The notes below the pieces were generated by a model. It had not been told where the DNA came from and searched no databases. It saw nothing but the letters and a program-made list of their open reading frames with translations. Position numbers and translations under genes: made by a program. A stretch of 54,164 nt of DNA from Candidatus Anammoximicrobium sp. (lineage in GTDB: Bacteria; Planctomycetota; Planctomycetia; Pirellulales; Pirellulaceae). Each line of letters begins with the position of its first letter. Positions within the stretch are counted from its first letter, which is position 1. The DNA lies in NCBI GenBank assembly GCA_012515235.1, contig JAAYYU010000125.1, positions 1-54,164 of the forward strand, written 5' to 3'. Positions 49,949-54,164 of this stretch are shown piece after piece.

Positions 49949-52210
49949 ATGAACAAGATTCTGAGATGGCATGTCGCGGCGTGGGCGTTGGGGATTTCCT
50001 GCGGGTCCGCATTCGGCCAGTTGCCGCCGGATTTCGCGCCGCTGGTCTACGAGGTGGAAGACTGGACGACGCCCAAGGACGCGTGGCAAGCCGACAAGCC
50101 AACCGCGACTCATTGGAACCTGTGGAGCACCGATTCGGACGCCGCCCGCAAATGGTCCGGCGGGGTCGTGCTCCAATCGCCGGTCGTGCTGCAGGACCGG
50201 GCCGCGCCCGAGGACGGCGCGCCGCCGCTGCACACGCGGATCACCGGCATCCCCCGCGGCCGGTACGAAGTCGAGATCAAGCAAGGCCGGACCTTGGCCG
50301 TGTCGCGCGACGGCCAGACATGGGAGAAGCGGGACGGCAGTGATCGCAGCCTGGGAGTTTTCGATATCCAGGACGGGACGTTCGAACTCTGGGTAGACGA
50401 CCGCTACGTGCATGTGGCCAACCCGGGTTCGTCCTATTACGATTGTCTGTTCTTCCGCCCGGTTCCGGCCTGGGTGGCAAAGCCTCGCGTGACGGGGGAC
50501 GCTCCGACGCGCGTGACGGAAGTCCTGGATCGCGGGCTGGTTGCCCTGCCGGCCGGCCCAGGCCGCGTGTATCTTGGCTGGCGATTGCTGGCCTCCGACC
50601 CGCCCTCAACCGCGTTCGACGTCCTTCGCGGCGAGCCCGGCGGACAGCCAAAACCAATCAACCCGACGCCGATCCGGGCCACGACGGACTTCGTGGACCA
50701 AACGGCCCAGGCGGGCGTGGAATACGAGTACACCGTGCGCCCCGTGGGAAACGACGGCCAGCCGAACGCTTCGCGGCCGGTCCGGGTAAAGGTCGGTGAA
50801 GACGCCTCGTCCTGCGTCGTTCTGAAACTGGATCCCGGCGTGACGGTCCAGAAGGCCGGCATCGGAGACCTGGACGGCGACGGCCGTTACGATTACGTGC
50901 TGAAACAGCCCCAAGACAACATCGACCCGGCACTGCCGTGGTGGACGCCCAGCCCGGACACGTACAAGCTGGACGCCTACACGCAGGACGGCCGGCGGCT
51001 GTGGCGCACCGATCTGGGCTGGGCCATCGAACGCGGCATCTGGTACTCGCCGCTGGCTGTGTTCGACCTGGACGGCGACGGCCGGGCCGAAGTGGCGGTG
51101 AAGACGGGCGAAGGCGACCCGCGCGGCCCGGACGGGCGCGTCGAACAGGGGCCGGAGTGGATCTCGATCCTGGACGGCCTGACCGGCCGCGAGCTGGCGC
51201 GCGACGACTGGCCGTCGCGCCAGATCCCGGGCGAGAAATACAACTACAACCTGTCCAGCCGCAATCAGATGTGCGTCGCGTACCTGGACGGCAAAACGCC
51301 TTGCTTGATCGTCGAGCGGGGCACGTACACAACGATCCGCCTGGTGGCGTACGAGTTCACACGGGCCCAGGGACTGCGCAAGCTGTGGACCTGGGACAGC
51401 CGCGAAGAGACGGGCCGCGGGCGCTACAACAGCCAGGGCGCGCACATCATGCACGCCGCCGACGTGGACGGCGACGGGCGGGATGAAGTCATCCTCGGCT
51501 CGGCCGTCGTCGACGACAACGGCAACGGCCTGTGGAGCACCGGCTTCGGACACCCCGACTTCTGCTTCGTCGGCGACATCGACCCGGCGCATCCCGGCCT
51601 GGAAATCTTCTACGGCATCGAACCGCCGCGGCAGAACCACGGCTTGTGCCTGGTCGACGCCAAGACCGGCGGCGTGCTGTGGGGCTTGCAGATTCCGACC
51701 AATCACGTCGGCACGGACGGCATGTGCGCGGATATCGACGACCGGCATCCAGGCTCCGAATGCCACGCGGCCGATCTGGACCGCGACCGACATTTCGCCA
51801 AGAGCTGGCTGTTCAGCGCCCAGGGCGAGATGCTGTCCGACGAGCGGCAGCGGACGATGTCGGCGCCGGTCTACTGGGACGCCGACCCGCAACGCGAACT
51901 GCTGCGCGGCTCGGCGATTGGCGATTTCGGCGGCGGCGAGCATCCGCCCAAGCTCGTCGGCCGACTGGTGGCGATCGCCGACGTGCTGGGCGACTGGCGC
52001 GAGGAGCTGATCACCAGCAGCCCTGGCGAGTTGCGGATCTACACGACGACGATCCCGGCCGCCGACCGGCGAGTCTGCCTGATGCAGGACCCGATCTATC
52101 GCCTGGATGTGGTCGTGGCCGCCATGGGTTACTACGCCGCGCCCATGCTCAGTTACGATCTGGCGTCGCCGCCAACCGGTCCAAGTCGGCCAACTTCAGC
52201 CGGACGCTGA
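49949..52210 (+). CDS. Rhamnogalacturonan lyase, polysaccharide lyase family 11
   Basis: AAGGAG precedes ATG 49949. The 753-residue precursor has a signal peptide (WHVAAWALGISCGSAFG). An N-terminal beta-sandwich (about 30-170) and a fibronectin-like module (ADDED by RVYLGWRLLASDPPSTAF ... VEYEYTVRPVGNDG) precede the PL11 propeller, with calcium-binding loops GDLDGDGRYDYVLKQ, FDLDGDGRAEVAVKTGEGD and ADVDGDGRDEVILGSAV, and the YNYNLSSRNQMCVAYLDG block. PL11 enzymes cleave the rhamnogalacturonan-I backbone of pectin by beta-elimination. Its last 62 bp overlap the convergent sialidase-like gene. A TACATT at 49915-49920 may be its -10 element. Confidence 0.92.
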   Translation: MNKILRWHVAAWALGISCGSAFGQLPPDFAPLVYEVEDWTTPKDAWQADKPTATHWNLWSTDSDAARKWSGGVVLQSPVVLQDRAAPEDGAPPLHTRITGIPRGRYEVEIKQGRTLAVSRDGQTWEKRDGSDRSLGVFDIQDGTFELWVDDRYVHVANPGSSYYDCLFFRPVPAWVAKPRVTGDAPTRVTEVLDRGLVALPAGPGRVYLGWRLLASDPPSTAFDVLRGEPGGQPKPINPTPIRATTDFVDQTAQAGVEYEYTVRPVGNDGQPNASRPVRVKVGEDASSCVVLKLDPGVTVQKAGIGDLDGDGRYDYVLKQPQDNIDPALPWWTPSPDTYKLDAYTQDGRRLWRTDLGWAIERGIWYSPLAVFDLDGDGRAEVAVKTGEGDPRGPDGRVEQGPEWISILDGLTGRELARDDWPSRQIPGEKYNYNLSSRNQMCVAYLDGKTPCLIVERGTYTTIRLVAYEFTRAQGLRKLWTWDSREETGRGRYNSQGAHIMHAADVDGDGRDEVILGSAVVDDNGNGLWSTGFGHPDFCFVGDIDPAHPGLEIFYGIEPPRQNHGLCLVDAKTGGVLWGLQIPTNHVGTDGMCADIDDRHPGSECHAADLDRDRHFAKSWLFSAQGEMLSDERQRTMSAPVYWDADPQRELLRGSAIGDFGGGEHPPKLVGRLVAIADVLGDWREELITSSPGELRIYTTTIPAADRRVCLMQDPIYRLDVVVAAMGYYAAPMLSYDLASPPTGPSRPTSAGR

Positions 52211-53369
52211 CAATGTACGGCGGCTCGCCCGGCGTCCAGTGGCCGTACGTGGTAGTGACGATCGCGCCGTCCGGCAGGAGTTCGACGGCCGGATAGGCAC
52301 AGTCGCCGCCCTTGTGGTTGTCCATCAGGCGGACGCGGTACTGGCCTTCCCGCCCCGCGGCGATGTCTTCGTAGCGGCCGACCCAAGCGACCCAGTCGCC
52401 TTTGGTGGGACTGTCCAGCGTCGTGTCGCGGAACGAGATGAACAGCCGGCCGTCGGGCGCGTACTTGCCCGTGTGGCGGTCGCCGGTCAGGGCCGCCGGC
52501 AACTCGCGCGGCGCGGTCCACGTGCGGCCCTCGTCGTCGCTGAAGACCACGTGCGAATTGCGGCGGCGGCTGTTCTCGCGCAGCAGGGCCGCCAACTGCT
52601 TGCCGTCCGGCGAGCGGATCACGCCCGGCTCGCACAGGTGGACATCGGTCGTACGGCAGATGGCTTCCGGAAAGGACCACGTCAAGCCGCCGTCGGCCGA
52701 GAAGGTCTTGAACAGTGTGAATTCCACCGGTTTCTTCCGCTGGTCCTGGGCCGTAAAGAACCGCCCGTCGTCGTGGAACATGGCCAGGTAATGGCCGGGC
52801 GTCTTCAGGGCCTCGACGGAACCCATCACCACAATCCCGCCCCAGTCGCCCGCTGGCTTCAGCTCGGACCAGGTTTGCCCGTCGTCCTCGCTGACCGCCA
52901 GCCGCGCCGGATAAAGGCCGGACCACAGGATCACACGTTTCTTCCCCGCCGCGTCCACCACGCGGTGCAGCGTCGGCACCTCCAGGCTCGTCGACCAGGA
53001 GGCGGGCGTCGGCAGCCGCTCGGACCAGGTCCGGCCGCCGTCCGGGCTGCGTTTGTACACGATCGCTCCGCGCCCGTGCCCCTTCGGATACACGCACAAC
53101 ATCGTCCGGCCGTCCTCCAACAGCACCGTCGTCGGATGCCCCAAATACTGGCCCGCCTCGCGGTCCACGATCACCTGCCGAGCCGTGTCGCCGGACAAGT
53201 CCAGCGTCGGAATCGTGTACGCCCGCGGCAGCGGCGCGGGCGAAGGCTCGGCGGCCCAAATCGCCGACGCCGTGAGCGTCGCCGACAGACACACCGCCGC
53301 CGTCCAACGCACCGGCTGACGAAACGGTGCTGGCGACGACGAACGAACGACTTGGAAAGAAAGCGGCAT
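52149..53369 (-). CDS. Exported sialidase-like (BNR/Asp-box) protein
   Basis: The start is ATG 53369, preceded by AAGGAG at 7 nt; the frame is open much further (to 53777) but without a ribosome site. The 406-residue precursor has a signal peptide (TAAVCLSATLTASAIWA). Four Asp boxes (S-x-D-x-G-x-T-W) are visible: RSPDGGRTWSE, SEDDGQTWSEL, SADGGLTWSFP and SDDEGRTWTAP. The six-bladed propeller is typical of exo-alpha-sialidase-like proteins. Sialic acid is rare in such habitats, so the real substrate may be another sugar. It converges on the PL11 gene and completes the hydrolase neighbourhood. Confidence 0.88.
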   Translation of the reverse strand: MPLSFQVVRSSSPAPFRQPVRWTAAVCLSATLTASAIWAAEPSPAPLPRAYTIPTLDLSGDTARQVIVDREAGQYLGHPTTVLLEDGRTMLCVYPKGHGRGAIVYKRSPDGGRTWSERLPTPASWSTSLEVPTLHRVVDAAGKKRVILWSGLYPARLAVSEDDGQTWSELKPAGDWGGIVVMGSVEALKTPGHYLAMFHDDGRFFTAQDQRKKPVEFTLFKTFSADGGLTWSFPEAICRTTDVHLCEPGVIRSPDGKQLAALLRENSRRRNSHVVFSDDEGRTWTAPRELPAALTGDRHTGKYAPDGRLFISFRDTTLDSPTKGDWVAWVGRYEDIAAGREGQYRVRLMDNHKGGDCAYPAVELLPDGAIVTTTYGHWTPGEPPYIVSVRLKLADLDRLAATPDRN

Positions 53370-53839
53370 CGTGTTTCTCCTTGACGCGTTAAGAAACGGG
53401 TGGGATCCCCTTGAAGTTGATGTGGGAGTCCAACAGAAGCCATCAGCATAGCCACAGTCTGCTGTTTCCTCTACTGGCGATCGAGAACAAGCCATCGAGA
53501 ACAACGACTGGCCAGCGAAGTTCGGCCACACCGACGTGATCGATGGCGACGCCGCGTTCGTTGCGACTGTTCTAAACGTCGAACAGAGCTGGTCGGACAT
53601 CCATCGAGAAGGTCTCCGGAATCGGTTCGTTTCCGCGTCACCGCCGAGGACGTCGCGGCACCTGTTCGGCGTGAACCGCTGCGAACACCTGGACGATTTC
53701 CTGCTCATTTCGTCCTCGCTCGCCGCGCTGGTTCTGCTACAATGCGCACGTGGGAACGGACATCGCAGAAGATTCATCCAGATGACATCTTGACGCGCAA
53801 ATAAAGACGACGGCTTCCGCCCAACCGTGGGGATTTGCC
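53370..53839. other. Intergenic stretch before the toxin-antitoxin pair
   Basis: About 470 bp. An 85-codon plus-strand frame (53536-53793) and the minus-strand extension of the sialidase frame both look non-conserved, so no gene is called. TACAAT at 53738-53743 could be the -10 of the antitoxin operon; no good -35 accompanies it. Confidence 0.35.
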
Positions 53840-54100
53840 ATGAGTACCGTCACGTTGGAACTCGAGGACGAGTTGGTATCGCTGTTGCGCCAATCGAACC
53901 AGCCGGCGCCGCGGGCGGCGCGGGAACTGCTGGTGCTGGAACTGTATCGGCAAGCAAGAATATCGGGCGGCAAGGCCGCCGAACTCTTGGGGCTGACGCG
54001 GTGGGCCTTTGTGCCGTACGCCGCGCGGTTGGGGATTCCGTACTTCGACATGACCGAGGATGAATGGACAACGAAACATGCGCGGAGTGAGGAGATATGA
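53840..54100 (+). CDS. UPF0175-family antitoxin
   Basis: The 86-residue protein starts MSTVTLELEDELVSLLRQSN and continues ARELLVLELYRQARISGGKA then AELLGLTRWAFVPYAARLGI. The ELYRQ-x-x-IS-x-G-x-AAELLG pattern is that of UPF0175 proteins, which carry a helix-turn-helix and serve as antitoxins of DUF3368 PIN-domain toxins. GGGG lies about 8 nt before ATG. Its TGA overlaps the ATG of the next gene (ATGA at 54097-54100), which implies translational coupling. It probably binds its own promoter and neutralises the nuclease. Confidence 0.85.
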   Translation: MSTVTLELEDELVSLLRQSNQPAPRAARELLVLELYRQARISGGKAAELLGLTRWAFVPYAARLGIPYFDMTEDEWTTKHARSEEI

Positions 54101-54164
54101 GCCAACCGCCCGTCGTTTCCAACTCCAGCGCGATCATTGCCCTGGATCGAATCGGTCAGTTGGA
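54097..54164 (+). CDS. DUF3368 PIN-domain toxin, 5' partial
   Basis: The gene overlaps the UPF0175 stop by four bases and runs off the right edge after about 22 codons: MSQPPVVSNSSAIIALDRIG. The V[VI]SN[ST]S-x-[LI]I[AS]L start matches DUF3368 PIN-domain proteins, in which the first acidic metal ligand is often replaced by Asn. The order antitoxin then toxin and the ATGA overlap support a type II toxin-antitoxin pair. Completeness cannot be judged. Confidence 0.8.
   Translation, partial: MSQPPVVSNSSAIIALDRIGQL

Noticed and set aside
53370..53777. 136-residue N-terminal extension of the sialidase-like protein
   Set aside because: ATG 53369 has a perfect AAGGAG site and is followed by a signal peptide; the extension is Ser/Arg/Cys-rich and unlike the family.
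53536..53793. 85-codon plus-strand ORF before the antitoxin
   Set aside because: No convincing start signal or family; its frame ends in an odd hydrophobic then basic tail.

Overview
This GC-rich window looks like chromosomal DNA of a planctomycete (Planctomycetota, probably Pirellulales-like). The evidence is a giant cell-surface protein whose N-terminus carries a LEDRRVLS motif, a very large Ser/Thr kinase-WD40 protein with the DWG variant of the kinase DFG motif, DUF4838, DUF362, neutral-ceramidase and MJ0042-type proteins, many secreted sugar-active enzymes, and genes that are mostly monocistronic and scattered over both strands. No rRNA, tRNA, CRISPR array or intact transposon was seen.

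Layout. 1-3.5 kb: the tail of a possible excisionase-like HTH protein, a small ORF, a TsdA-like dihaem cytochrome, an Old Yellow Enzyme, a decayed membrane-protein fragment and a broken GH16 glucanase that stops abruptly at the thiD stop codon. 3.5-15.5 kb: thiD, then a 1793-residue Calx-beta surface protein with a strong promoter and a hairpin at the predicted mRNA 5' end, followed by a 1796-residue membrane kinase with 21 WD40 repeats and an XRE-type HTH domain inserted between two of them. 15.6-29.7 kb: a nitrilase-family amidohydrolase, aroH, rsmG, a DUF4838 protein, hemL (with an antitoxin-like sequence fused in frame upstream), a neutral ceramidase, a TPR protein, a polytopic membrane protein, an orphan DNA methyltransferase and rsmA, which ends in a small tandem repeat. 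29.8-36.4 kb: a 1369-residue secreted protein with a LamG-like and a transglutaminase-like domain, a 97-bp REPIN-like palindrome, a divergent thymidylate-synthase-like gene and aroB. 36.8-41.4 kb: a beta-propeller/dihaem cytochrome, an orphan acyl carrier protein, a double-ACT protein, a zinc-ribbon membrane protein and an orphan OmpR-type response regulator. 41.6-53.4 kb: a secreted polysaccharide-degradation neighbourhood (DUF362, GH2 mannosidase-like, GH5-like, PL11 rhamnogalacturonan lyase, sialidase-like), with a GNAT gene inside it. 53.8 kb to the end: a UPF0175 antitoxin overlapping the start of a DUF3368 PIN toxin.

How the genes work together. Housekeeping genes (thiD, aroH, aroB, hemL, rsmG, rsmA) are interspersed singly among accessory genes. 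The exported hydrolases and lyase could together attack a pectin- or mannan-rich heteropolysaccharide. The Calx-beta protein and the kinase lie in tandem and could form a surface-sensing pair. A TAC-N-N-T hexamer recurs upstream of many starts and is probably the local -10 element. The most unusual single object is the kinase with a DNA-binding-type HTH embedded in its WD40 propellers.
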